NCBI GenBank assembly: GCA_942486035.1
Contig: CALNXK010000046.1
Location: forward strand, 1,797,501-1,861,500
From: Porites lobata
Taxonomy: Eukaryota > Cnidaria > Anthozoa > Scleractinia > Poritidae
Length of the DNA: 64,000 nt
Direction of reading: 5' to 3'
In this document: positions 13,001-21,366 of the stretch, one piece after another
Numbering within the stretch: position 1 is the stretch's first letter
How the letters are laid out: every line of letters begins with the position of its first letter
Notes under the pieces: generated by a model
What the model was told of the DNA's origin: nothing
Seen by the model: only the letters and a program-made list of their open reading frames with translations
Databases searched by the model: none
Made by a program: the position numbers and the translations under genes

Positions 13001-16000
13001 CCATCCCGTATCATTGTGAATTCGCCTCTGGTATATCTAGAATAGGAAGAGGCATTTTCCTTGAAATTTTATTTTGAAGTAGGTTTTTTGCGAAAGGGAT
13101 ACACTTCCAGCTGCACTTCGTGAGAGGAAGTCATAAACTACTAACAGTGACCAGGACACGCAACGTTTCGAGCAGCTCACAAATTCACTCATTTTTCTTC
13201 CTTATGAAATTTTATGGAAACGTTTTTCTTTGAACAGGCAATGCGTTGTTCGCACATCATTTGCTTCTCGGTTTATTTTCTTTTCAGAAAGAGGGGAAAC
13301 TAACTTTGTATGAGAGACGCCAGAGTCCGAGCCCGGGGGGCGGGGGTACTCCCTTATATAAGGATTTTTGCGCCCTTTTCGTGACTACCAGTGGCCAACT
13401 GTCGCAAATTTGTAGAGAAATTTTGTCACCTGACTTCTCTTTGTAGTTTCGGTACGTGGTGTATTCGAAACATAGGAGAAGGATGAAAGCGCCTTTTAAT
13501 AAAAAACTAAGTAAAGGATCTGAAAAATTTATTTCCCTGATTACAAATAGCTGTGAAGGTTGGTGACACAATGTGGCAAATTTGCATATGCATATTACTA
13601 TCCTACATAAGAACGGGGTTTTAATAGTGTCAGCATCACGCAATATTTGAGGCTTAAAAAAAACGCATAACCAAGAGAACGGCTAATATTAAATGTTTTG
13701 TCGTATGTTATTTTTCAGGTCCCAGTTGTTCAAAACCTGGATAGCGCTATCCACCCGATAAATCTCTATCCAGTGGATTGCGCAATTGGTTTCCCTAATA
13801 CTTATCCACTGGATAGTAATTTATCCAGTGGATAGGGCTATCCAGCTTTTAAACAACTGGGGCCAGGCCAATAATTGCGTTCGAGGTACGAGAACGCGAC
13901 CCCTAATTTGTGTTGGGTGTTCTGTGCATTATTGGGTGTCCTATGCAATTAATAAGGGAGGTTTTTGCGAGATTGCATTCGTCGTCGTCGTCGTCGACAC
14001 ACAAGGGAACTTAAGAACCACGACGACGACTTTGTCGACAACGACCAGAAGTGAGTTACAGTGTACTGAGCAAGCGCGACAAGTAAATTTCGTCGTGCTG
14101 GTGTCGTCGACGACGCCAACCAAAGTAGAATCACGTCGTCCAGCAATCCACAAGCTTCGGCAGGTATAAATCTACTGTTTTAAGCGATTTTTGAAGTCCT
14201 TTGCATTTCCTTATCCTCGTAAATCCAGGCATCGTTCTTTTTTTCTCCTAACAAGCGATGTTGATTGAAAATTCGACTAATAAATTGTTTTTACAGCTGT
14301 GGAGACCGAGCGAGCGATCTCGTAAGTGATAAATATATTTGTACGTATTTAGGTAAGGCAAATCATATATCTTTACTATAGAGGAAATAAACTTTATATG
14401 GAAAACAGCTATCACATCTGAATGTCTCTTTTTCCAAATCTAAACTCTGACAGACACTCGGACTCGGTTATCTCATTCAGGTTGGAAGTTGAATAATCCT
14501 CTTACGGAAAGCAGGTGTTTTTCCACTCAAAAAGGTCAGACAACACAAAAAATTCTTCATCGTCAATGAAATTAGACGTACGGCTTAAAAAATAAGATCT
14601 TGCATTATTTTAAAAGACGGCATTGCAAAAAACTTTGTTGCGAGCGAACATCACAGTTTTACATTTGCGTTTACATTCAGCGTCGTCGTCGTCGACCTAC
14701 CGACTGACTGCATCTTAAGTTTCCTTTTTCCCGCCGAAACTTACGTTCTCGTTCCAGTCTTTTCCCAATCAACAGACTTCGTCGTCGTGAACTTCGTCAT
14801 GGTTCCTAAGTTCCCTACATTTGCCTCGCTTTGAGGCGCTTGCTTCCGTTTTGCCTCACTTTGTCGCGCTAACTCACCCTGTGATTTGTGTGTTGTCGGC
14901 GTTCATCTTTCAAACGTTTGCTGTGGTCTGCTATTCTGTCTTCGTAAATCGTTTAGGTAGTGTGCTGAATTTTCGTAAAGCGTACATATTTAAGAGTTTG
15001 CTGAAGGTCTACTATCCATTTGTGTTTATGAATCTTCCAAAGCATTCATCTTTCAAAAGTGTGCTGAAAGTTTACACCCTGAGTAAAATTTTACTTTGGA
15101 TTAAGCTTTCATATTTGTCTTTGGAAATGCGTGGTACTCCTGGTGCATGCATCAAACCGGGTTGTTTAGCTCGGCGTCCGTTGTGCCACAAAGTAAATTT
15201 ACCGGCGCGTTGTGAAGCTCAGCGTCAGTTGTGCCACAAAGCAAATCTGTGCCACAGAGTAAATCTACCGAGTTGTGTAGCTCGGCGGCCGTTATTCCAC
15301 GAAGTAAATCTACCGAGATGTGAAGCTCGGCGGCAACATGACGTGTGATATTTTCGGCACTGGACAAACGAACATTTTAGCTAGGCAGGTGTAAAAGTCG
15401 GACCGGATCAACTCGGACCGCCAGTCCGGGTCGGATCAACTCGGATCGACTCGGGCCGAATAAAAAAATAAAAATAAAATAAAACTGGACTCGGATCAAC
15501 TCGGATCATAAAAAAATCAACTCGGATCATAAAAATAAAAATAAAATCAGTCGGCGTCACTTACCTTTTACCCGTCATTTTGTCTTTTTTCTCACGAACT
15601 GGTGGTTGCGTAAATTATTATTATTTATTTATTTTTATTAATTTTAATGATACACTAGTGAGCAGCACACATACACTTCCAGTGAACATTTTCATCTTGG
15701 AAGGAGGAGAAACCATGCTCGCCCGGGACAAAGGAAATTTTCATGCCCCGGGCGAGAATCGAACTAGCGGTCCGGCTTCATTTTGCCAACAAGTTGATGA
15801 TTGGACGCTCTTAAAAATAACTGAGAAAATTATCCAAAGAAATGTTTTTTTCACAAAAGAGAAAGAAACTCGGGTTAAACGCTGATCGGCTTTCAAACAA
15901 CTGCGCCCAGTAGAACATCTATTGCGCCAGTAAAGCAAAAAGTTCTTTTTACACGCCCGAAGCACTCTGGCCTTTGTCTCCTCAAATAACACGCACTTGA

Positions 16001-17851
16001 GACTAACCATACGATATCACGCTGACCATTAGCCTTCAAAACCTTTTCATTATGATACACAGTTTAAATCGAGGTTTCGCTGTACGCAACCCTTACGTTC
16101 AAAATATGCCATAATCATAGTTATCTATCGCAAGAACCATCCACCCTTCCCCCTCAACTGCTACCTCTACGCCTAGCAAACATATCGAAAGCACTCTTCT
16201 AAGCTCCGATTACTCCTAGTTGTACATTTTAAATTTAAAGTTGTTCAGAAATTGTTGGAGAATGCATTCTCCAACAATTCTCCCATATGTGGCAGTACCC
16301 TACCCCCACGGGGCAGTTATGCAGGCTACTAACTGGTTGAAAACCGGTCTAAAAGGGTGGATTTGGTCAAAAACGCAGGTTTTTTTTGCTACTAAAATTG
16401 GCCGTCAAAAAAGAGTTAATGGGGCTATGCCAAGCTATTTGCTACATCTTTTTAAAACGCTAATATGGTCTTCGCATCAATTAAGTTCTAGCTCTAGACT
16501 GCTTGCAGTCCCTCTTTTCTTTAAAAATCCGTTAATTTCTTATCTTAGCTAGCGCGATTACAAACCACTTGAAACGGAACCGCCATTATACTTCGGCGCC
16601 AGGTCATCCGAATTACTGGAATTATGCGAATGACTAGCCGTTTGCAAGGCAAAGACAGAACCTTCTTCCTTGGTTCCCGAGGCTCTTTAGGTCATTTTCA
16701 GTTTGGCCAGTGCATCATTCAAGCCGGTCTGTTGCAATGTCTTTTTTTTTCCTTTTTGCTAAGCACGAACTGTGCTATGCATCAGCATACTCGGTATATT
16801 GCAGACTAACGCAGTAGTGCTATCCTTATCTAAGTCTAGTTCCTATCATCGTTAAGTTCGAAAGCCCATTTTAAGGATTCCTTTACAGCAAAAAAAGGGC
16901 TATTCAGAGTAAGCAAGCCTGCCTGTACGTTCTCAGAATTTTTGTCGTTCTAAGAAAAGAAGATTCAATAATTAAGCTCTGGCGAAGGATGTTACTAAAA
17001 CGGAGAACGGGGAACAAGCACAGGGAACGGGAAATTAGACAAAGCAGAAATGAAGTTACTAATAGGGCTTGGGTTCAAGTTAGGGTTTGTTCCCATTTTT
17101 CATTTTCCTGTTCGCCGTGCTTGTTCCCCGCTCCCCGTTCTCCGTTTCCAGTTCCTCGTTTTAGTAACATCTCCTGGTGAGCCTGAACCCGCAATTTATG
17201 ATTGTCATGATAGTCTTTTTATCTGGCCTGGGATCTAACTCGCGGCTCCTGCAGAATAGTGCTCTACAAACTGAGACCCAGTTCGCACGTATCCGGCGTT
17301 TCTGCATTTGTTTGAAAAAGGAAATTTTTTTCTCAAAATCTGCCTTCCGCCCACACGTATCCGATGGAAATAAACACCGAAAGCACAACTTTTCATCAAC
17401 GCTCTCCAAAGTGCAAATTAATTACTGCTGTTTATACCGTCCTAACGTGGAAGAGGTAAAAACGGAAATTTTGGAAAACGGTGAAGTAATAAGTACTTTA
17501 TCTCGCACTGGATAACAGTATTCTACTGCCACTTGGCCATGTTTTTAGGACTAGTAGCTCATCTTATGTCTCTTTTTTTCATTTATTTCATAAAGGTTTA
17601 AATGCTAAACCTTATTATGTCAGAAGAGGTGACTTAACATAAACAGAAAGTTAGAGCACTGTTTTTCCAAGTCTTGTCCATTATCCATTTTTCATCCACA
17701 GGTCCTAGTAAAGACAATCAGAAAACTGCACAATCGCGTGCACCTTGTCGACATTTTGACAGAGGTTACCAATCTTGTGGTAAAAAGGAAAGGCGAGATA
17801 ATTCAAGTCCCAGCCCCAACTCACACACTGACGGCCGAACTGTATCTGTAA
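986..17851 (+). CDS. Tandem caspase gene: dead caspase domain followed by active caspase domain
   Basis: Seven proposed exons (986-1010, 1560-1643, 3320-4161, 7599-7767, 8619-8705, 10858-11438, 17702-17851) join into one frame of 1,938 bases, about 645 residues. Intron phases agree at every junction: 1, 1, 0, 1, 1, 0. Rough order: short N-terminus (1-37), acidic Glu/Ser/Pro linker (38-137), caspase p20-like (138-317) and p10-like (318-374) without catalytic residues, linker (374-409), caspase p20 with His-489 and Cys-533, then p10 to residue 645. No stop codon or obvious new promoter and start separates the two domains. By family knowledge the second domain would be an Asp-directed cysteine protease of cell death or immunity; the first would be a pseudo-caspase partner. 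No CARD, DED or death prodomain was found. The main alternative is two adjacent genes, with the 8619-8705 exon ending the first. Confidence 0.68.
1084..1089 (+). terminator. Polyadenylation signal AATAAA
   Basis: A canonical AATAAA lies 381 bases after the stop codon at 701-703 and would end the transcript of the unrecognised upstream gene. A match by chance is possible in this AT-rich sequence. Confidence 0.35.
1560..1643 (+). CDS. Tandem caspase gene, small N-terminal exon
   Basis: This 84-base exon lies between an acceptor (ctttggtttgcag) and a strong donor (gaag|gtgagt), and is open in one frame. It encodes a basic, hydrophobic stretch with YFKQLLSAKAARG and FFIGLGRVLLE. It ends in phase 1, exactly what the acidic-linker exon at 3320 needs; the joined codon is GAG (Glu). 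The segment could be an amphipathic or membrane-proximal helix. I do not recognise a CARD, DED or death fold in it. The assignment to the caspase gene rests on position, strand and phase. Confidence 0.55.
2028..2073. repeat. Short perfect inverted repeat
   Basis: A 46-base palindrome-like hairpin has arms GGCCGCCATGTTGGAG and CTCCAACATGGCGGCC around a short spacer. It lies in the intron between 1643 and 3320. It may be a minimal foldback transposon remnant. Confidence 0.8.
3320..4161 (+). CDS. Tandem caspase gene: acidic linker and dead caspase p20 domain
   Basis: The exon starts after atatttcag and ends in FIQ before gtaaga (phase 0). Codons from 3322 to 3621 encode about 100 residues dominated by Glu, Ser, Pro and Leu in a loose EPE/ELESE repeat. 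From 3622 comes a caspase p20: RPRGICLLINN, the Phe-Glu-Val-Gln-Val strand, NKPKLFF, and the closing SSFIQ. The catalytic His position, usually MSHG, reads MSVC (Val codon 3835-3837). The catalytic Cys position, usually QACRG, reads MKFTT (Phe codon 3967-3969). The loop after INN is shortened and the S1-pocket Arg segment before FIQ is missing. By family knowledge it cannot cleave substrates, but could dimerise. The frame is fully open, so it is unlikely to be a decaying pseudogene. Confidence 0.9.
4960..5255 (+). mobile_element. SINE with tRNA-like B box
   Basis: A pol III B-box-like sequence (GGGTTCAAGCCCG, about 5028-5040) is followed by a body with AAATGGGTGCC, CAATGGACTAGCATCCC and GGGAGTAGCAATACT. 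That body is characteristic of an abundant metazoan core-SINE type. It lies in the intron between 4161 and 7599, in the same direction as the gene. The A box is not clear, so the 5' end is approximate. Confidence 0.6.
5817..6215. mobile_element. MITE with CAGGGGCACCCAACG ends and 6-bp target duplication
   Basis: The terminal inverted repeat starts CAGGGGCACCCAACG and ends CGTTGGGTGCCCCTG. Both sides carry ACTTTT (5811-5816 and 6216-6221), a 6-base target site duplication. The interior is AT-rich with repeated CGAAAATT motifs and no real coding frame. The ends resemble hAT-type DNA transposons; a 6-base duplication also fits IS3EU-like groups. A sister copy lies at 8045-8349. Confidence 0.88.
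6216..7598. other. Intron of the tandem caspase gene, no coding signal
   Basis: AT-rich intronic sequence. A GC-rich patch with CGCGAGGTCGCGAGGAG sits near 6,480-6,640 and may be another MITE. No exon with both a frame and splice sites was found. Confidence 0.5.
7599..7767 (+). CDS. Tandem caspase gene: p10 subunit of the dead domain
   Basis: The acceptor tgtttgacag precedes GTC (phase 0, continuing FIQ), and the exon ends in phase 1 at tatctag|gtac. It encodes VFANVTKQYGHLNYHLLELL, then a Lys/Asn segment and PYLTHTLRRRLYL. This is the usual caspase p10 outline: a first helix after FIQ, a second helix equivalent to LLELLTRVN, and the closing strand equivalent to SMLTRRFYF. In most caspases the protein would stop here; instead the frame continues through a spliced codon GAG into the exon at 8619. 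Confidence 0.87.
8045..8349. mobile_element. Second MITE of the CAGGGGCACCCAACG family
   Basis: It has the same terminal repeats as the element at 5817-6215, flanked by AACCCT at 8039-8044 and 8350-8355, again a 6-base duplication. The interior shares the CGAAAATT-rich sequence, in the opposite orientation. It lies in the intron between 7767 and 8619. Confidence 0.9.
8619..8705 (+). CDS. Tandem caspase gene: linker exon joining the two caspase domains
   Basis: This 87-base exon lies between ttcttcag and aaag|gttagt, phase 1 at both ends. Joined to the p10 exon it reads E-FDRPLYAPLPACNTEP-, then an acidic His/Ser/Asp stretch ending NGLK. The last codon completes as GTT (Val) with the first two bases of the active-caspase exon at 10858. 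There is no stop codon. This exon is the physical argument for one polypeptide rather than two genes. If transcripts ended or began nearby instead, it would be an alternative 3' tail. Confidence 0.68.
8706..10300. other. Intron of the tandem caspase gene, first part
   Basis: No coding exon was found. Near 9,600-9,790 there is a palindromic stretch with GACGCGTCC, AAATGAGACGC and related inverted motifs that looks like an unclassified MITE. A frame near 9,830-10,030 is open but lacks splice sites or a recognisable family. Confidence 0.4.
10300..10690 (+). repeat. Dispersed repeat with GAGCCCGCGAT and TTGACAGCTGTCAAT motifs
   Basis: This stretch carries repeated phrases (TGAGCCCGCGATC, GTCAGC/GTCATGTG, TTGACAGCTGTCAAT at 10,441) and ends in ACCAAATTTTCTTAC..GGTGCT..CGCGCG..AGCTCCGCT. 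The same phrases in the same order occur at 39,840-40,800. It is intronic here, just before the active caspase exon. The family is unknown to me; it may be a non-autonomous DNA transposon built from internal repeats. Confidence 0.65.
10858..11438 (+). CDS. Tandem caspase gene: active caspase p20 domain
   Basis: The exon starts after ttaaaatgcag with two bases of a split codon, then EHSKYNMSRSPRGICLILNN. It has all landmarks of a catalytic caspase: the RG substrate-Arg motif, a long loop EGKRWGAEFDEEEL, MSHGG with the catalytic His at 11115-11117, IYGVDN, and QTCRG with the catalytic Cys at 11247-11249. An Asp/Ser-rich interdomain stretch with candidate maturation sites (for example STVD) is followed by ATTPGYVASRDPSSGSWFIQ, which carries the S1-pocket Arg. 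It ends in phase 0 before gttagt, the same place as the dead domain exon. An acceptor directly upstream and no in-frame prodomain argue that it is an internal exon. Confidence 0.92.
11439..13700. other. Long intron of the tandem caspase gene, first part
   Basis: AT-rich, without a credible exon. Two related stretches, near 12,735-12,800 and 13,385-13,440, share AGTGGCCAA.TGTCGCAAATTTG and probably derive from one repeat family. A G-rich patch (cccggggggcgggggtactccc) lies near 13,335. Confidence 0.45.
13718..13864. mobile_element. MITE with CCCAGTTGTT ends and GGATAGCGCTATCC core
   Basis: The 147-base hairpin has ends GGTCCCAGTTGTTCAAAA and TTTTAAACAACTGGGGCC, and internal copies of CTATCCACTGGATA in both directions. 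The whole element can fold on itself. It belongs to a type common in cnidarian genomes. It is intronic in the tandem caspase gene. Confidence 0.85.
13975..14155. repeat. GTC/GAC-rich inverted repeat region
   Basis: Runs of GTCGTCGTC are followed by ACGACGACGAC and GTCGACAACGACC, so it can fold. Frames are open on both strands only because of the triplet repeat. A similar patch (GTCGTCGTCGTCGAC) lies at 14,683-14,696 and another at about 14,777-14,800, suggesting one larger degraded element from about 13,975 to 14,820. Confidence 0.6.
15163..15346 (+). repeat. Imperfect tandem repeat of about 40-60 bases
   Basis: Four diverged units share TGTGAAGCTCGGCG, GTTGTGCCAC and AAAGTAAATCTACCG. They remain open on both strands, giving a Cys/Arg repeat on the plus strand and an AELH.SVDLLCGTT repeat on the minus strand. 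No splice sites or start support a gene. It is inside the 6.26 kb caspase intron. Confidence 0.7.
15388..15545. repeat. CAACTCGGATC repeats with A-rich spacers
   Basis: At least six copies of TCGGATCAACTCGGATC-like words, some separated by AAAATAAAAATAAAAT. It looks like a low-complexity tail or expansion of a retroposon. No coding role is visible. Confidence 0.7.
15685..15800 (-). mobile_element. tRNA-derived SINE head, minus strand
   Basis: Read on the minus strand there is AGAGCGTCCAATCATC, a spacer and GACCGCTAGTTCGATTCTC, a fair pol III B box (GTTCGATTC, plus 15,754-15,766). The A-box half is partly preserved. It cannot fold as a full tRNA, so a SINE is more likely. Confidence 0.42.
16988..17171. 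mobile_element. MITE with GATGTTACTAAAAC ends
   Basis: Ends GATGTTACTAAAACGGAGAA and its complement, about 30-40 bases of near-perfect inverted repeat (GGGGAACAAGCAC on one side, GTGCTTGTTCCCC on the other). Intronic. Confidence 0.85.
17220..17285 (-). mobile_element. tRNA-like SINE relic, minus strand
   Basis: On the minus strand it reads TCTCAGTTTGTAGAGCACTA, TTCTGCAGGAGCCGCGAGTT and AGATCCC: an A-box-like and a B-box-like block at tRNA spacing. The anticodon and acceptor stems are not preserved. It lies shortly before the last caspase exon. Confidence 0.5.
17702..17851 (+). CDS. Tandem caspase gene: terminal p10 exon of the active domain
   Basis: The acceptor ttttcatccacag precedes GTC (phase 0, continuing FIQ). 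The 49 codons start VLVKTIRKLHNRVHLVDILT, continue EVTNLVVKRKGEIIQVPAPT and end HTLTAELYL with TAA at 17,849-17,851. This matches caspase p10: helix after FIQ, LVDILTEV helix, and a closing strand equivalent to MLTKKLYF. It lies 6.26 kb after the p20 exon. No other p10-like sequence lies between, so this is the best partner. A closely similar p10 exon lies at 63,104-62,937 on the other strand. No canonical AATAAA was noticed in the first 250 bases after the stop. Confidence 0.86.
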   Translation, partial: VLVKTIRKLHNRVHLVDILTEVTNLVVKRKGEIIQVPAPTHTLTAELYL

Positions 17852-18937
17852 AGTCCAAGAAAAGATACTGATGTCAGCGATGTACTGGCAACCAAATATG
17901 TGTAAAATCTAATTTGAATAAGATGAAAAAGTGATAAGGTAGAGTGAACGCTCTCTAAGACTAAGACTGATGTCCTTGGCTGTCCGTCTCAGAGAGGTGT
18001 CCGCCTTATAGAGAGTCAAGTTTCTGTAAAATTATTCAAAAGCAGCAGGGATGGAACCAACACCAGGTGTCCGTCTAATAGGCCGAATATACAGAGGTGT
18101 CAGTTAACTCTTTCATGCGCTCCCAGGTTTAATGATAGAGTCTTGTACGAAGATTCTGACTTTTGAGGCTGTGGATGAAATTATTTCACATGACCATTCA
18201 AATCAGTACTTTTACATATTGTACTATTTGCCTTGCAGCATTTTACAGATTGAAATTTTTTAAGTTTTTGTAGAAATTTGACATTGGCTATTTCTGGGGC
18301 TGAAAGAGTTAATTTTAAGTTAGTTTTAATTACTTGTTTTAGTGAGCCATAGCGTGCGCTTTCGTACACAGCATAGAATGTTGAACAAAATCAACGTAAT
18401 ATGTTAATGTATAAACTGTATATACGAGAAACGGATTATTAGATTAGGTGTACAAAATGAGCCTTTTCTTGATTATTGCATTAGGTAATCAATTATGATA
18501 AAGCATTCAGTAAATCTTCTCATGAATAATGATGTATCTTTAACGAAGTGGAAAATTTTAGGCTATAGGCGAATTCTTGTTTAAATTTTTTGCCTCATTA
18601 ACATATGCTTATCATTCTCTGCTGAAGCTATTCATATAAAACCTTTAATATTGGAAGAGCTTAACAATTTCAGTTATCTCCGATAATTTGAGCCCGATAT
18701 ACCCAATCAGAGTTTCGGAGAAATTGTCTTCGAAAAACTTGAAAGTTTACAAAGTATGTATGAGCTCCACGTTTAACGTTTTTTCCACCCAGCAATTTTG
18801 CAGTGTTTGATAGCTGTTTCTTCCTTTTTTATAGATTGCAAAACGCTGAAAATTTCACCATGAATTTCTCAAATTAACCAGCTCTTTAATTATTTGAACC
18901 TAATTTGTAAATACGGCGACTGTTTCTATGGGTTAAC

Positions 18938-18979
<42 letters not shown>

Positions 18980-19097
18980 GGATTCGCTGACAGAAACCTT
19001 ACAAAGTGATTTTTGAAGAGTGTCTACTCCTAATTTGTTATTTAAAAGAGGTGATTTTATAACCCGAGTTTCACCATTGACCTTTTTCTCTTTTTAA
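17852..19097. other. Downstream flank of the tandem caspase gene
   Basis: AT-rich and without coding signal. Around 17,945-18,105 there are GAGAGGTGTCCG.CTTA words typical of a decayed Tc1/mariner-type MITE. Confidence 0.4.
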
Positions 19098-19280
19098 GAG
19101 TCTTCACTTGAGGCCTGTACCCATTAGACTACTAGCAGTATCTCTTGTTTTTGGTCCGTCGAGCAAAACGCCCAAGACACGTGAATGACCACGCGCGTGA
19201 CTGAAGGCGCGAGACGGGAGAGGCACGACAAAAGAGAGACTGCTCGTAGTCTAATGGGTACAGGCCTCAAGTGAAGACTC
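19098..19280. mobile_element. MITE with GAGTCTTCACTTGAGG ends
   Basis: The inverted repeat GAGTCTTCACTTGAGGCCTG, continuing TACCCATTAGACTAC, is matched perfectly at the other end over about 35 bases. A further partial copy of the inner sequence lies just downstream (19,378-19,415). Confidence 0.88.
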
Positions 19281-19867
19281 TTTTTTTCCTTCTTGGGCTG
19301 CCGCCCAAGTTTCTCGCGTCTCGCGGCTTTGCCGCTCTACTCTCTCGCGTACGTGCACTCCCCTTACTAAATCTAAAGAAAAAGAGAGACTACTCGCAGT
19401 CTATGTACCCATTGCCTCGGTATATTACTGTATATGTATATCTCAAGAGTTTTTTGTACTTGTTTTGTGCAATGTTAACTCAAGTTGTTTTGTATTTGAA
19501 ATTTGCTAACCATTCCTTTACAGTTAGTAAAAACACGTGTTTGTTATATGAATCGAGAAGACTTACAGAGACAAGATAATTTTTCGAAATGAAAAACGTG
19601 TAATTTCAAATAAATGAAAATCAACTCTTGCTGTACAGTTGTATTAGTTGGCACTCAGTCTCCAAGTTAATCGGAATTAAGGGACTGGTCATAAAGTGCG
19701 CGTGGCACCATAACAGTCAAGAGAGACAACGGCGAAGCCAATGAAAGCATCGCTGAAAAATACACTTCACGTCCTATATACCAACTCACCCAGTTACTTG
19801 AAAGTAGGGTAGCTGAGTTGGAACTGAATAGAGGGGGCCGTGTCCGGGTTCAGAGAGAGATAGTAAA

Positions 19868-20055
19868 ATTTATCGCCTTGCCGTTCCCGTTCTCAGGTTA
19901 ACTCAAAATTTGGTCATTTCACGTCGTAGTTGTGCAGGGGAGGCAAAGAAATATACAATTGAAAAAAGCGTAATGTACCTGCAGAGTTGTTGTTTTGCTC
20001 ATAAACCTAATGTGTTTTCAACGTTCCCGTTGCCGTCCTCGTCGTAGTCTCGTAA
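19868..20055. mobile_element. Degraded MITE with GTTCCCGTTCTC and CGTTGCCGTCC ends
   Basis: Begins near CTTGCCGTTCCCGTTCTC and ends near GTTGCCGTCCTCGTCGTAG, terminal motifs seen in common cnidarian MITEs. The boundaries are not exact. Confidence 0.35.
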
Positions 20056-20261
20056 GATCCTCGTGGACCAAAACACTGGGTACAACTGTCCGTAAACTTT
20101 ACAAACAGTGCCTTTAACAGTGTTCTTTAACGTCCCACAGAATTTATATGGCAAAGGTTGTGAGACGGGGCCAACAATTTATTGTCCTTTTCCGTGAAGA
20201 CTAGAAAGTATGCCCGTTTATGGATTTCTTAAAGGCAGAACTTTCTCTGCAGTTATTTAAA

Positions 20262-20350
20262 GACCCTGAGTGTGTCCGGACGGAGTTAGAACCCAGGCAG
20301 CGGCCTCTTACTCGGCAGATCGGCGCTTATCTAATTGAGCTAATCCAGCG
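20262..20350 (-). mobile_element. tRNA-derived SINE head, minus strand
   Basis: On the minus strand it reads GGATTAGCTCAATTAGATAA (good A box), GCGCCGATCTGCC, a spacer and GGGTTCTAACTCC (B box, plus 20,282-20,294). Spacing fits a tRNA-derived promoter. A plus-strand frame of 77 codons through this region is a by-product. Confidence 0.6.
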
Positions 20351-20876
20351 GAGGTCTTTAGAGACAATTTATCTATTTATAGAACATTTATATACTGTTA
20401 GTCCCATGCAACTTTACACAAAAATACTGATTGATATCAGGACCTCTAGCTAATGAGCGACAATTTGCATCTTTCTTGTCGTGTAGTATAAAACAATTAC
20501 CAAAGACACTAACCTTTTTTAAGGTCTTCTCTTTCCTTTCTTTTTTTTCCTTTTGGATTGTTTGCGCGAATAATTATTTCAAAATTTTTCTATTGATGAT
20601 AATTTAAACACTAGTAAATTTTCAGCTCTGACTCAGATACAATGAAACCGGCAGATGCACTTACATGCAACATGCACTCCCTGTGCTTTGCTGGGCGTGC
20701 ACAGCTGGCTCGGAAACTATAAGAACGATACTGTCGTGAGATTAATCGAAAGTATACTTTAATAGTTGTTCCTGTATACCTAATTTTTCATTTTTCGGCC
20801 TTGTGGTCTATTCTATACAGACTATACATGCCGCCTACCGGATCAACTGAATTGAACATTTTTTTCAAGCAGAATA

Positions 20877-21041
20877 CAGTGGAATCCCGGTTACTCGAAG
20901 TCAAAATGGAAACGAAAAACAGTTCGAGTTAGCGGGGAATCCTAGTTAACGGGGTAAATTTTGATCAAGGGAAAGGAAATTTAGTTCAAGTTAGCGGGGA
21001 ATTCGACGGTTATCCGAGTTCGAGTTATTCAGGTTCTACTG
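20877..21041. mobile_element. Tc1/mariner-type MITE with CAGTGGAATCCCGG ends
   Basis: The ends are CAGTGGAATCCCGGTTACTC and GAGTTATTCAGGTTCTACTG, with internal GAGTTAGCGGGG words repeated in both halves. A TA precedes the left end. It directly abuts the duplicated death-domain fragment. Confidence 0.8.
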
Positions 21042-21366
21042 TGATAACAAAGAGCTTATCAAAATTTATAGTAAGTCGGCTGATCTTGGAAGAGAAGAAC
21101 GAAGGAGGTGACTGATTTTTTGTCCCTTTCAAATCGCTGTGTATTTTACTCTTTTTGTCATTGGCTTTCAAGAAAGTTTTTACAGGGACATCTCCTGTTT
21201 GGTTTTATTGGGAGCATTTATTAGTCGCGTGTTTCAGTTAATCCTTGTTAAGCTAATTAGTTGTTTTCTTTTTTGTTTTTTATAATAATAAGTCAAGGTT
21301 CTCCCTTAGGGTTTTTACTGTAGAGCACATTTGTACGCAAAGGTCGGTTTGTTAACTCGCATAATT

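Noticed and set aside
13284..14153. Several overlapping frames near the GTC repeats
   Set aside because: They are open because of triplet repeats and MITE palindromes.
14821..15348. 175-codon plus-strand frame
   Set aside because: It runs through AT-rich intron and then the tandem repeat. No splice borders, no family resemblance, and it lies inside the caspase intron on the same strand.
17222..17280. Functional tRNA gene
   Set aside because: The A and B boxes are recognisable, but no acceptor stem or anticodon arm pairs; it is a SINE relic. The same holds for 15,685-15,800 and 20,262-20,350.
20220..20453. 77-codon frame resembling a small helical protein
   Set aside because: It is the antisense of a tRNA-derived SINE head (A and B boxes on the minus strand).
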